From Sphingobacterium sp. UT-1RO-CII-1 (lineage in GTDB: Bacteria; Bacteroidota; Bacteroidia; Sphingobacteriales; Sphingobacteriaceae), in contig NZ_JAPPVJ010000006.1 of the NCBI RefSeq assembly GCF_026711005.1, forward strand, positions 186,001 to 250,000: a stretch of DNA of 64,000 nt, read 5' to 3'. Both the position numbers and the translations under genes were made by a program. Shown piece by piece: positions 26,377-34,279 of the stretch (positions within the stretch are counted from its first letter, which is position 1; the number at the start of each line of letters is the position of its first letter). Under the pieces are notes generated by a model. The model had not been told where the DNA came from and did not search any database. It saw only the letters and a list, made by a program, of their open reading frames with translations.

Positions 26377-27567
26377 TTATTTAATTACTTCCAGCGCTTT
26401 TCCTACTTTAGTAAATGCTGCTATTGCTTTATCTAGATGGTCTTTAGAGTGTCCGGCAGAAATTTGCACCCGAATTCGAGCTTTCCCTTGAGGAACAACT
26501 GGGTAGTAAAAGCCAATAACATATATACCCTCCTCCAACATACGTGCAGCAAATTCCTGAGCTAACTTAGCATCATACAACATTACTGGAACAATAGGAT
26601 GATCTCCTTCAGGAATATCAAAACCTACTGCTGTCATTTTCTCACGGAAATATGTCGTATTTTCCTCTAACTTATCCCGCAACTCTGTAGTCTCACTCAA
26701 CATGTCCAGTACGGCAATTGAAGCACCAACAATAGCAGGCGCCAATGTATTTGAAAACAAATAAGGTCTTGAACGCTGGCGTAACATATCAATAATCTCT
26801 TTACGTCCTGAAGTAAACCCTCCAGACGCCCCACCTAAAGCTTTGCCTAATGTACCTGTAATAATATCTACACGATCAATCACATTGAAAAGCTCATGTG
26901 TACCTCGACCTGTTTTTCCAACAAACCCAGAACAATGGGACTCATCAATCATAACCAAAGCCTCATATTTATCTGCCAAATCACAAATCTTATCCAATGG
27001 AGCAACCGAACCGTCCATTGAAAAAGCACCATCAGTAACGATAATTTTATGTCTAGCACCTGAAGCAGCTTGCAACTGTGCTTCTAGATCTACCATGTCA
27101 CAGTTTTTGTAACGAAACCGCTGTGCTTTACATAAGCGTACCCCATCAATAATAGATGCATGATTCAATTCATCAGAAATAATAGCATCTTCTTGTCCAA
27201 ACAAAGGTTCGAAAACCCCTCCATTAGCATCAAAAGCAGCGGCGTAAAGAATAGTGTCTTCTGTCCCTAAAAAAGACGCTATCTTCGCTTCCAGTTGCTT
27301 GTGTATATCTTGCGTTCCACAAATAAAACGCACTGAAGACATTCCATAGCCATGAGAATCAATAGCCATCTTCGCTGCTTCAATCACCTTTGGATGAGAC
27401 GATAAGCCTAAATAATTATTCGCACAGAAATTGATGACCTCTTGCCCAGTACTAACCTTAATATCTGCACCTTGTGGAGTCACTATTACACGCTCTTCTT
27501 TATATAGTCCCGCTTCTTTAATTGCTACAAGTTCTTTCTCTAAAGCTGGTTTTAACGTTTTGTACAT
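26377..27567 (-). CDS. kbl: glycine C-acetyltransferase (2-amino-3-ketobutyrate CoA ligase)
   Basis: PLP enzyme that cleaves 2-amino-3-ketobutyrate with CoA to glycine and acetyl-CoA. The 396-residue product has the alpha-oxoamine synthase fold: N-N-Y-L-G-L-S, the S-S-V-R-F-I-C-G-T segment, the D-E-S-H-C-S-G-F active-site region, the PLP lysine in [14 protein letters not shown], and R-P-Y-L-F-S-N-T. Together with the Tdh gene at 53319, it would complete threonine degradation. A promoter box TACCTTTG (minus strand) lies 72 nt upstream. Confidence 0.95.
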   Translation of the reverse strand: MYKTLKPALEKELVAIKEAGLYKEERVIVTPQGADIKVSTGQEVINFCANNYLGLSSHPKVIEAAKMAIDSHGYGMSSVRFICGTQDIHKQLEAKIASFLGTEDTILYAAAFDANGGVFEPLFGQEDAIISDELNHASIIDGVRLCKAQRFRYKNCDMVDLEAQLQAASGARHKIIVTDGAFSMDGSVAPLDKICDLADKYEALVMIDESHCSGFVGKTGRGTHELFNVIDRVDIITGTLGKALGGASGGFTSGRKEIIDMLRQRSRPYLFSNTLAPAIVGASIAVLDMLSETTELRDKLEENTTYFREKMTAVGFDIPEGDHPIVPVMLYDAKLAQEFAARMLEEGIYVIGFYYPVVPQGKARIRVQISAGHSKDHLDKAIAAFTKVGKALEVIK

Positions 27568-27639
27568 AAAAAATAATTTAAAAAAATAATTAACTAAGTA
27601 TTTGGCTTTCTCGTTCGCATAACAGCCATTTCTCTAGCG

Positions 27640-27647
27640 CAAAGGTA
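27640..27647 (-). promoter_or_regulatory. promoter -7 box of kbl
   Basis: Minus strand TACCTTTG (exact TAnnTTTG), about 70 nt before the ATG at 27567. No -33 TTG seen at 19-21 nt. Confidence 0.4.
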
Positions 27648-27693
27648 AGGGTATAATTCGAAACTGCTATGAAAATCATTATTTGCCTTATTC

Positions 27694-28941
27694 TTATTCA
27701 TAACGCAATGCTTCTACAGGATCAAGCTTGGAAGCTTTAGAGGCGGGGTAATAGCCCGACAACATACCGACTCCAACACAAACACTAATACCAAGCGCCA
27801 TCCATTTCCAAGGTATAATAAAATCAGCCCCTAATGCTAAAGCCAAAAGATTACCAATAACAATACCTAAAATGATACCGGCTATTCCTCCTAAAATACA
27901 GATTACAACTGCCTCCATCAAAAACTGCTTACGAATGACATCAGGCGTAGCACCTATAGCTTTTCGCACCCCTATCTCACGTGTACGCTCGGTCACTGAA
28001 ACGAGCATAATATTCATCAAACCAATAGATGCACCAACTAGCGTAATAAAAGCAATGACCACAGCACCAACAGTGACCAAAGCCAAATTTTGCATTAATA
28101 TTTGTGCTACCGCATCAGATTTAATAATCTCAAAATCATTTGCCTGTTTTGCATTTAAGTTTCTAATATTACGAAAAATAGCTATTGCCTCCCCTTCAGC
28201 AGCATCCATTTTAAAAGGATCGCCCGTCATAACTGTGATTACATATGACGGATTTGAACTCCCCATCATAGCTCTACCTCTAGAAAAAGGCACAAAGCAT
28301 GCCTTATCGGCACCAAATCCAGCGCTCGATCCTTTACTCTCTAATACACCTACCACGGTAAAACGTTCTCCTCCTAAAGTAATGTATTCACCTACAGGAT
28401 TCTTCCCATGCTTGAAAAGTTTATCCCTCACTTCCTGTCCAATCAATACGACGCTACTTGCCAAATCGATGTCCTGCGAAGTTAAATTACGTCCGTCAGC
28501 AAGCTTATAACCAGAAGTTTCTAAATAATTTTCATCAGCACCAATTACGCCTATGTTAGGATTGGTTTTCTCTCCTTTATATTTCGCAGTCGCACCCCAA
28601 CTTACATTTGCACTTAAAGACACCACCGCTCCAAAATCGTAGTTCTCCTTAAATGATTTCGCATCACGATAACTTATAGCTGGAAAAACCTTTGCTTTGC
28701 TTCCCGACTCTCCAATACGTACATTCACTCCTCGATTTCTAATATTAAAAGAATTAGACCCCATGGAAGAGAATGAATTAGTTAATGAACTTTGAATAGC
28801 ATCAATGGATGTCAACACCCCAATTAAAGCCATTATACCAATAGCAATGATTAATGCTGTTAGAAATGTTCTCAACTTGTTGCTTACAATAGATTGCAAG
28901 GCAAGTTTGACATTTTCACGGTAAGACATATTTACTGACAT
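27694..28941 (-). CDS. MacB/FtsX-like ABC transporter permease
   Basis: A 415-residue permease with the MacB topology: membrane segment about 24-46, a large periplasmic domain (about 50-285) and three segments at about 285-305, 340-365 and 375-395, with the FtsX domain motif V-T-E-R-T-R-E-I-G-V-R-K-A-I-G-A. No ABC ATPase gene is adjacent, so the partner must be elsewhere. ATG at 28941 is used; a second ATG at 28929 is also possible (MSYRENVKLALQS). Upstream is a DUF2147 gene, with a terminator between. Confidence 0.9.
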   Translation of the reverse strand: MSVNMSYRENVKLALQSIVSNKLRTFLTALIIAIGIMALIGVLTSIDAIQSSLTNSFSSMGSNSFNIRNRGVNVRIGESGSKAKVFPAISYRDAKSFKENYDFGAVVSLSANVSWGATAKYKGEKTNPNIGVIGADENYLETSGYKLADGRNLTSQDIDLASSVVLIGQEVRDKLFKHGKNPVGEYITLGGERFTVVGVLESKGSSAGFGADKACFVPFSRGRAMMGSSNPSYVITVMTGDPFKMDAAEGEAIAIFRNIRNLNAKQANDFEIIKSDAVAQILMQNLALVTVGAVVIAFITLVGASIGLMNIMLVSVTERTREIGVRKAIGATPDVIRKQFLMEAVVICILGGIAGIILGIVIGNLLALALGADFIIPWKWMALGISVCVGVGMLSGYYPASKASKLDPVEALRYE

Positions 28942-28985
28942 CGAAAATACTTTGTACCAAAATACTCGATTTTTAGCATAAATAC

Positions 28986-29016
28986 AAAAGGCTTAATCTT
29001 TTTAGTTAAGCCTTTT
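28986..29016 (-). terminator. terminator of the DUF2147 gene
   Basis: An 11-bp perfect stem AAAAGGCTTAA (28986-28996) / TTAAGCCTTTT (29006-29016). It lies between the DUF2147 gene and the permease, both on the minus strand. Confidence 0.7.
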
Positions 29017-29083
29017 AATATAATATTTCATGCGCACCTTCTGATGAGTCCAAATTACCCTCACTTTAAAACTGTCTTTACAA

Positions 29084-29515
29084 TTAATTCATTTTAATTT
29101 TTTTCCAAACTTGGCTTCTACCGAAGAGACGATTCATCACATATCCACGGACATGCAACTCATCAGCTTCTCGACGAATATCGCACTTATATTCTTTACC
29201 TGACGCAGGATCAAGAATAGTCCCACCAGTAAGCTCATCACCTGACTCTTTCATTCCTTTAATAATCAACATACCGACTAAAGGTTTATCTTTTAATTTA
29301 CCCTTACATTTTACACAAGTAGTATGATTTACCTGACCGAATAAACTTACAATTTTACCATAATAAGCCCCATCGTTTGCTTTATAAATTTCAACTATTG
29401 CCTTCTTTTCTCCTGTTGAATCATCAATAGTCGCCCAATGACCAGCAATATTACCCTGTGCAAAACTCAATGTTATACATACTAATGCAAAACATATTAA
29501 AACGATTTTTTTCAT
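29084..29515 (-). CDS. DUF2147 family secreted protein
   Basis: A 143-residue protein with a signal peptide (about 1-19, LSFAQG) and the DUF2147 body: G-H-W-A-T-I-D-D near the N terminus, an internal CVKC pair, and a C-terminal L-x-V-R-G-Y-V-M-N-R-L-F-G-R-S-Q-V-W segment. DUF2147 proteins are envelope proteins without a defined function. It is a lone gene with a terminator behind it. Confidence 0.88.
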   Translation of the reverse strand: MKKIVLICFALVCITLSFAQGNIAGHWATIDDSTGEKKAIVEIYKANDGAYYGKIVSLFGQVNHTTCVKCKGKLKDKPLVGMLIIKGMKESGDELTGGTILDPASGKEYKCDIRREADELHVRGYVMNRLFGRSQVWKKIKMN

Positions 29516-29617
29516 ACTTTACATATTTATAAATTGCACTCAATTTACAAAATCTTACTATGCCAGCATAATAAGTTGTTATAAAAAACAATTAAACTCC
29601 ACAATAAATTCTCATTG

Positions 29618-30298
29618 CTAAGCCAGTATTTCGTCTTTTTGAAGTCTTAAAAGTTCCTTTTCAATTATACGTTCAACAATACAACTCACAACTGACATAA
29701 CCCAAAGTAACAGAATGATAACCCCTCCCCTCCACTTTATATCCATTAGAAAACCAGAATTGATATGAGAAATCATCTGCATACTTAGATTAAAGACTAA
29801 AATATAAAAAGGAAAAATAATACCATTAAAAGAGCTTAGTCGTATCGACAGCTTACGCTTTTTCCATCCCTTATTCAATACAATTATCGTTAGTATAAAG
29901 TTGGTCAATAAGCTCCCTACAAGAAACCATTGCATAAGTTTTAAATTGGCATTTTGCACTATCAAAATATAAACAAAAACATATGCGATTAACAGCAACT
30001 GTCCTTGCAAAGATTTCATAAAATGAAAAAATTCACTTTTTAATGTCCTTAAAAAAGAGACTTGTATTCCATTCAAATAGGAATCTACAATTGTAGAGAA
30101 TCCCATAACGCCAAATGACGCATGCGCCCGAGCCATAGCATCAGACAATGCTAAATTAGGCTCTTCCGAAAGAATTTCCTCGACCTTACAGGCAAAATGA
30201 TCTAGTATCTCCAGCTGGATATCAAGCTCTACAAAACCCCGCTTCTGTATAAACCTAACCAAGAGTTTCAGTTCTTCTTTACTCAACTTTTTTTTCAT
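29618..30298 (-). CDS. membrane protein paired with PadR regulator
   Basis: A 226-residue unrecognised membrane protein. The N-terminal ~85 residues are soluble and helical (EELKLLVRFIQKRGF, then E-I-L-D-H-F-A-C-K-V-E-E-I-L), and about four to five hydrophobic segments follow from about residue 98. It starts 3 nt after the padR stop, so it is translated from the same mRNA. PadR genes often sit with such membrane proteins, which are presumed targets or partners (family knowledge). Function unknown. Confidence 0.75.
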   Translation of the reverse strand: MKKKLSKEELKLLVRFIQKRGFVELDIQLEILDHFACKVEEILSEEPNLALSDAMARAHASFGVMGFSTIVDSYLNGIQVSFLRTLKSEFFHFMKSLQGQLLLIAYVFVYILIVQNANLKLMQWFLVGSLLTNFILTIIVLNKGWKKRKLSIRLSSFNGIIFPFYILVFNLSMQMISHINSGFLMDIKWRGGVIILLLWVMSVVSCIVERIIEKELLRLQKDEILA

Positions 30299-30301
30299 AA
30301 T

Positions 30302-30643
30302 TTAAAAACTTGGTTTTAACGTTAATATTTGATGAAGTCTATCAACAAAACTCAGTGCGTCAGACAATTTTTCAGGAGCTTCAAGTTTACCTTTCTCTGT
30401 CAAACGATAATATTTACGTGCTCTACCATCCACAACTTTAACCGTCGTTTCTAATAACCCTTCAGCCTCGAGTTTATGCAGCGCAGGATATAAAGCGCCT
30501 TCGGTTATCTGAATATCATCTTCCGTAAGAGTCTTTACCGTCTGAGTTATTTCATAACCATACATGTGCTCCTTGGTGCTAAGTAACTTTAAAACAATAG
30601 TCTGCAGTGTACCATTAAGTAATTTCAATTCATTCTTAGCCAT
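30302..30643 (-). CDS. PadR family transcriptional regulator
   Basis: A 113-residue winged-helix regulator: L-N-G-T-L-Q-T-I-V-L-K-L-L-S, then Y-G-Y-E-I-T-Q and I-T-E-G-A-L-Y-P-A-L-H-K-L-E-x-E-G-L, the PadR signature. I chose ATG 30643 (MAKNELKLLNG) over 30658, because the promoter box TATGTTTG (30655-30648, minus) sits between them. A 21-bp inverted repeat covers that promoter, so autoregulation is likely. The next gene is a membrane protein in the same operon. Confidence 0.92.
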   Translation of the reverse strand: MAKNELKLLNGTLQTIVLKLLSTKEHMYGYEITQTVKTLTEDDIQITEGALYPALHKLEAEGLLETTVKVVDGRARKYYRLTEKGKLEAPEKLSDALSFVDRLHQILTLKPSF

Positions 30644-30647
30644 ATAG

Positions 30648-30655
30648 CAAACATA
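30648..30655 (-). promoter_or_regulatory. promoter -7 box of padR
   Basis: Minus strand TATGTTTG (exact TAnnTTTG), ends 4 nt before the ATG at 30643, so the message would be almost leaderless. Confidence 0.45.
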
Positions 30656-30673
30656 CATAAACTTCTTATGTAT
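30653..30673. promoter_or_regulatory. PadR operator candidate (inverted repeat)
   Basis: ATACATAA (30653-30660) - ACTTC - TTATGTAT (30666-30673), a perfect 8-5-8 palindrome. It contains the ACAT/ATGT core typical of PadR sites and overlaps the padR promoter box, the usual arrangement for a self-repressing regulator. Confidence 0.6.
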
Positions 30674-30732
30674 ATAAGTTAAACTGGCACTTTTTTTGAG
30701 ATATCTTTTTTATTACCCTTAGAAAAAATAAA

Positions 30733-31080
30733 ATGAGATTTATTATTAGTTTATTTATTACTGGAATCGTCATCGCTGTTGCAGCATATATAGTTCCGGG
30801 CGCACATGTCGCAGGTTTTGGCTGGGCTATTATTACAGGTTTGGTAATTGGTTTCGTAAATGCCTTTATTGGAGGAGTTTTACGACTTTTCACATTCCCA
30901 ATTAATTGGTTAACTTTTGGATTGATATCTTTTATTATCACAGTGCTTATGATTATGCTCAGTGACAATATAATGGGAAATAAATTTAATATAGATGGTT
31001 TTTGGACAGCAGCTCTCTTTGCAATTGTTGTCGCTATTCTAGAAATTATAATAGATAAAATGCTTGGCAACAAACGTTAA
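30733..31080 (+). CDS. phage-holin-like small membrane protein (PF04020 type)
   Basis: A 115-residue protein with four hydrophobic segments (about 3-22, 28-49, 57-76, 90-110), as in the four-helix family called Mycobacterial 4 TMS phage holin, of which most members are chromosomal and not phage. Divergent from padR, 74 nt between coding starts. Its function is unknown. A terminator follows, shared with the PepSY gene. Confidence 0.85.
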   Translation: MRFIISLFITGIVIAVAAYIVPGAHVAGFGWAIITGLVIGFVNAFIGGVLRLFTFPINWLTFGLISFIITVLMIMLSDNIMGNKFNIDGFWTAALFAIVVAILEIIIDKMLGNKR

Positions 31081-31097
31081 AAAAGTACGATGAACAA

Positions 31098-31127
31098 AGA
31101 GGTTATTTGACATGCCAAATAACCTCT
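31098..31127. terminator. bidirectional terminator
   Basis: A 12-bp perfect stem AGAGGTTATTTG (31098-31109) / CAAATAACCTCT (31116-31127), 6-nt loop, between the convergent holin-like and PepSY genes and only 6 nt from the PepSY stop. Confidence 0.8.
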
Positions 31128-31132
31128 TCACA

Positions 31133-32416
31133 TTATTTCCTCTTTTTAGGTCTTTTCTTCATCTTATTTATCCATATAAAAACTCCCGTTACGGGCAACG
31201 AGGTTGCTACTAGACAACTTATGAAAAAAAGCAACTTGGAAAACTGCCCATAGACATCTCCTATATGTAAAGCCTTTACCGAAGAACCTATTCGATTTCG
31301 TAATGGCTTTTCACGAAATACATCCTTTTCTAACACTGCTCCTGAATACTGATCTAACACCAGCTTATCACCTGCAGACGGCGCAAAAAAGCCAACCCTA
31401 TTCTTACTTACAGAAACAGTTCCTGTACTATCCTTCGCAAAATTTATTGTAATATCTCCTTTATATGGTAACACTCTGTTAACCGCCAGAATTAGTTCGT
31501 CTACATTCATAGCTGCCGAGTTATCCAACAAAACTGAAAGTAGCTTGGTTTCATCTCTCCTCAAATTAGGGTCTTGATATGTTCCCCAAGTTTTTTGCCA
31601 ACCTTCCCTATACCAATCAAAAGACCAAAATGGCCCTGTAACAGACATTAAAAAAAGAAAAATCCATGTGTACAGACCTAATGTGTTATGAAGATCATGA
31701 TTAATTCTTTTCCAATTGGCAGTCCACCGAATCTTCAAACCATTTTTCCAGGAACGCATCTTCTTTGGAAACCAAATTACAAGACCGCTTAAAACGCCAA
31801 ATAAAAACAATAACGTAGCTCCCCCAGATATCCATGAACCTAATTTTCTATTCTCTATTCCTGCAAAAATAGGTTCTTTCACCTCGTTCAAAAGTAACCA
31901 TCGATGTAAAGAGAACATTTTCCCCATAAACTCAGCAGTTTTTGTCTTCTCTTCACTTGCATCTCCAATTACCTCCCCACTATATGGATTAATCATTAAA
32001 ATATTTGAACGCTTTCTTCCTCCTCCTTGTGTCGAAACTGGAGTTTTTACACCGCTACCTTCCGAATCAGACTTACCAGTTGATACCTCTGCCTTTTCTC
32101 TATTTTTTTCAGCTTTGCTATACAGCACAGCCATAGTTTCATTTTTTGCATATGGAATCTTTATTCCCGTAACCTTGCCGTCAATAGATGATTCTGCTAT
32201 ATTTACAACAGAATCAATAGACAACCTAACACCTTCTTCTTTAACATAATAGTAATGAGGAATTGCAGCCTGCCTTAACTCTGTATTATATACATAGATT
32301 GTTCCTGTCAAACAGACCACAAAGACTACAAGTCCTGATATTAAACCACCCCATAAATGCAGATCATTAAAAAACTTACGTACAGTAACCCAACCTTCCT
32401 GTCTTTGCGTTCTCAT
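31133..32416 (-). CDS. PepSY-associated transmembrane protein (likely iron/siderophore reductase type)
   Basis: A 427-residue protein with membrane segments at about 20-45, 190-210, 255-275 and 385-410 and a long soluble loop between the first two (about 46-185). It starts with the typical PepSY-TM motif D-L-H-L-W-G-G-L-I-S-G and has a later H-D-L-H-N-T-L-G-L-Y-T-W segment whose histidines may bind haem. The family often reduces ferric siderophores and is found beside TonB receptors, as here. ATG 32416 is used; an upstream TTG at 32446 is less likely. Palindromic half-sites lie around 32600-32650 upstream. Confidence 0.85.
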   Translation of the reverse strand: MRTQRQEGWVTVRKFFNDLHLWGGLISGLVVFVVCLTGTIYVYNTELRQAAIPHYYYVKEEGVRLSIDSVVNIAESSIDGKVTGIKIPYAKNETMAVLYSKAEKNREKAEVSTGKSDSEGSGVKTPVSTQGGGRKRSNILMINPYSGEVIGDASEEKTKTAEFMGKMFSLHRWLLLNEVKEPIFAGIENRKLGSWISGGATLLFLFGVLSGLVIWFPKKMRSWKNGLKIRWTANWKRINHDLHNTLGLYTWIFLFLMSVTGPFWSFDWYREGWQKTWGTYQDPNLRRDETKLLSVLLDNSAAMNVDELILAVNRVLPYKGDITINFAKDSTGTVSVSKNRVGFFAPSAGDKLVLDQYSGAVLEKDVFREKPLRNRIGSSVKALHIGDVYGQFSKLLFFISCLVATSLPVTGVFIWINKMKKRPKKRK

Positions 32417-32576
32417 TAAATTGTTTTTTATTTTAACTTTATTCAATACATCTTAATATCAATCAACTCCAACCTTTCCTAGTCCCTCAAACCCTTCTCA
32501 TAAAACAAAACAATACACATTATCCAAACATACCTGTCCTTAAAGCCATCAAGAGCAATCGTATCTATCGATGATT

Positions 32577-32584
32577 CAAATACA
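32577..32584 (-). promoter_or_regulatory. possible -7 box of the PepSY gene
   Basis: Minus strand TGTATTTG, one base off TAnnTTTG. Two degenerate palindromes lie just upstream (32600-32649), but the leader to the ATG would be about 160 nt. Confidence 0.3.
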
Positions 32585-32599
32585 TCATCAAAGTTTTAT

Positions 32600-32649
32600 T
32601 TGAATTAAGTCTAAACAATAATTGACCGACAAATTTAGAATTAATCCAA
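32600..32649. promoter_or_regulatory. two degenerate TTAGA-N5-TCTAA operator-like sites
   Basis: Site E: TTGAA-TTAAG-TCTAA (32600-32614, two mismatches). Site D: TTAGA-ATTAA-TCCAA (32635-32649, one mismatch). Their centres are 35 nt apart. The same motif, in better form, occurs twice upstream of SusC and once at araC. Confidence 0.4.
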
Positions 32650-32711
32650 TTAACAACGTAGACGTTTTTGGAAATAAATAATAAACATTCAGAAAAATTG
32701 CAACAAAAAAA

Positions 32712-32743
32712 AAGCCTCATTATAAGGCTACATAATGAGGCTT
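32712..32743 (-). terminator. terminator of the SusC/SusD operon
   Basis: A 12-bp perfect stem AAGCCTCATTAT (32712-32723) / ATAATGAGGCTT (32732-32743); on the minus strand followed by nine T. It lies 17 nt after the SusD stop. Confidence 0.88.
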
Positions 32744-32759
32744 AAAAAATGTTCACAGA

Positions 32760-34271
32760 TTACCTAACATTCCACCAAACACGTGAGCTCAAAATATTAT
32801 TGTCTCCTTGTTTCAGGACATTCTCGTTATTATTATTTATCTCCGACTCCGGATACATAAATCTTAATGGATACACGTCCTTCCCCGTAGCCTGCATTGA
32901 ATTTGGAAATTTCGGATAACCAGTTCTCCGAAAATCGTGCCAAGCAACAATATTATTTATACCTGCTAAAGCCAACCATTTTTGAGTAATGATACGCTCA
33001 ATCTTATTATCCCCTTTATTGATATCAACAGCGTCTTGGGCAATATATGTACCTATATCATATCCATTTTGATTAAAATAATAATCAAATGAAGCTTGGA
33101 CACCTTTAGTATAATAATCGTTTAAAGAGCCACTAATCCAACCCCTAGCTACTCCCTCTGCTTGTAAAAAATAACTCTCAGTAGCAGAAATAAGCACTGT
33201 AGATTGATTAAATGCCTTTAAAAAACCCGCTGGTTTGCCAGCATTTTCTTGAGGTCCCTTAAAAGCTGAAGTAACACTAGCAGCATATTGATCCTCTATC
33301 GTATTATGACCAAAAACAACACCTTTAAAATCATCATTAACTGCGACATAACTTTGTTCTAACCTTGGATCATTATACGAACTATATTTTTCTATTAAAA
33401 ATTTAGTGGGTCTAATATTCGTGTAATTTGCTACTGCAACACCCGCATTATTTCGATAATATGCCTCAAAAAAAGGATCCATTTTCCCAATACTATTCAC
33501 ATACCCTGGATTAATCGCCGCATCTTGACTTATGAAACCTGACCCTTCTTGTTCAATTTTACGAAGCTCTTGCTTAATATAAGTATCTTGCTCGGTTACC
33601 GCCGACTGTCTTAATAAAGCTCTAAGTTTTAAAGTATTACCAAACTTCACCCACTCATTTTTATTGCCTGCAAAAAGTATATCATCTTTTGTAGGACTTA
33701 ACGCCCCCCCTTTAATATCTTCTATACCCGCATTAATAAGCTCTATAGATTGCTCATAAACGTCTTTACCCTTATCATATCGTGGGTGCAGCATGCTCGA
33801 CCCCTTTAAAGCATCATAAAAAGGCACATTGTTATAAAAATCAACCAAAATAAAATAATGGTAAGCCATCATTATCTTAGCAATCCCCGCATAATAACCT
33901 GCGCCTTCTGCATTTGCCTGATCTAAAATCTCTTTATAATAAAAAAGATTGGCATAGGTAGACTCCCACACAGGAATACCATCCCTACTATCTCTAATAG
34001 CAAGACCATTATAGTTTTTTAGCGATGCAAATGCTGTAACTCCCTCATTTGAAGTCCCCCAATACCCTCCCCAGAAGCCCCCAATCTGGTTCAATGTAGT
34101 AGCCTCATAATTAGCAGACGTAACTAAAGCTGCCGGCAACTTTGCATCAAGATTTAAATTCTCCTTAACAGGTGAATTTGGATCAACATTAACATCAAGA
34201 AAGTCATTACAAGAGACCGTAGTTAATGTTAAAAGAGCAACAAAACTTATTTTAAAAATAGTGTTTTTCAT
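32760..34271 (-). CDS. SusD/RagB-like outer membrane lipoprotein (SusD-like_2 type)
   Basis: Binds nutrient at the cell surface and hands it to the SusC partner. A lipoprotein signal has cysteine C21 in TTVSCNDFLD. The body has the SusD helical repeats (N-L-F-Y-Y-K-E-I-L, Y-Y-A-G-I-A-K-I-M-M-A-Y-H-Y-F-I-L-V-D-F-Y) and the C-terminal W-L-A-L-A-G-I-N-N-I-V-A-W-H-D-F-R segment. It is a 503-residue protein, of the SusD-like_2 subfamily by pattern. It lies 8 nt after susC in the same operon. Confidence 0.92.
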   Translation of the reverse strand: MKNTIFKISFVALLTLTTVSCNDFLDVNVDPNSPVKENLNLDAKLPAALVTSANYEATTLNQIGGFWGGYWGTSNEGVTAFASLKNYNGLAIRDSRDGIPVWESTYANLFYYKEILDQANAEGAGYYAGIAKIMMAYHYFILVDFYNNVPFYDALKGSSMLHPRYDKGKDVYEQSIELINAGIEDIKGGALSPTKDDILFAGNKNEWVKFGNTLKLRALLRQSAVTEQDTYIKQELRKIEQEGSGFISQDAAINPGYVNSIGKMDPFFEAYYRNNAGVAVANYTNIRPTKFLIEKYSSYNDPRLEQSYVAVNDDFKGVVFGHNTIEDQYAASVTSAFKGPQENAGKPAGFLKAFNQSTVLISATESYFLQAEGVARGWISGSLNDYYTKGVQASFDYYFNQNGYDIGTYIAQDAVDINKGDNKIERIITQKWLALAGINNIVAWHDFRRTGYPKFPNSMQATGKDVYPLRFMYPESEINNNNENVLKQGDNNILSSRVWWNVR

Positions 34272-34279
34272 TTCCTTAC

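Larger units (their letters stand above)
32417..32759. other. 343-nt gap between PepSY gene and SusD gene
   Basis: Contains the terminator of the SusC/SusD transcript (32712-32743) and, further to the left, two degenerate copies of the TTAGA-N5-TCTAA palindrome (32600-32614 and 32635-32649) next to a TGTATTTG box on the minus strand (32584-32577), which is a plausible PepSY promoter. The remaining stretch shows nothing coding. Confidence 0.5.

Noticed and set aside
27872..28510. 212-codon plus-strand frame inside the permease gene
   Set aside because: Antisense shadow of a well-supported permease; no start signal or recognisable domain.
30666..31073. 135-codon minus-strand frame over the holin-like gene
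   Set aside because: Antisense shadow; the plus-strand frame has clean membrane segments and family pattern.
30733..31080. Phage remnant suggested by the holin-like protein
   Set aside because: The family is mostly chromosomal and no other phage gene or attachment site is nearby.
31716..32249. 177-codon plus-strand frame inside the PepSY gene
   Set aside because: Antisense to a well-supported gene, no homology recognised.
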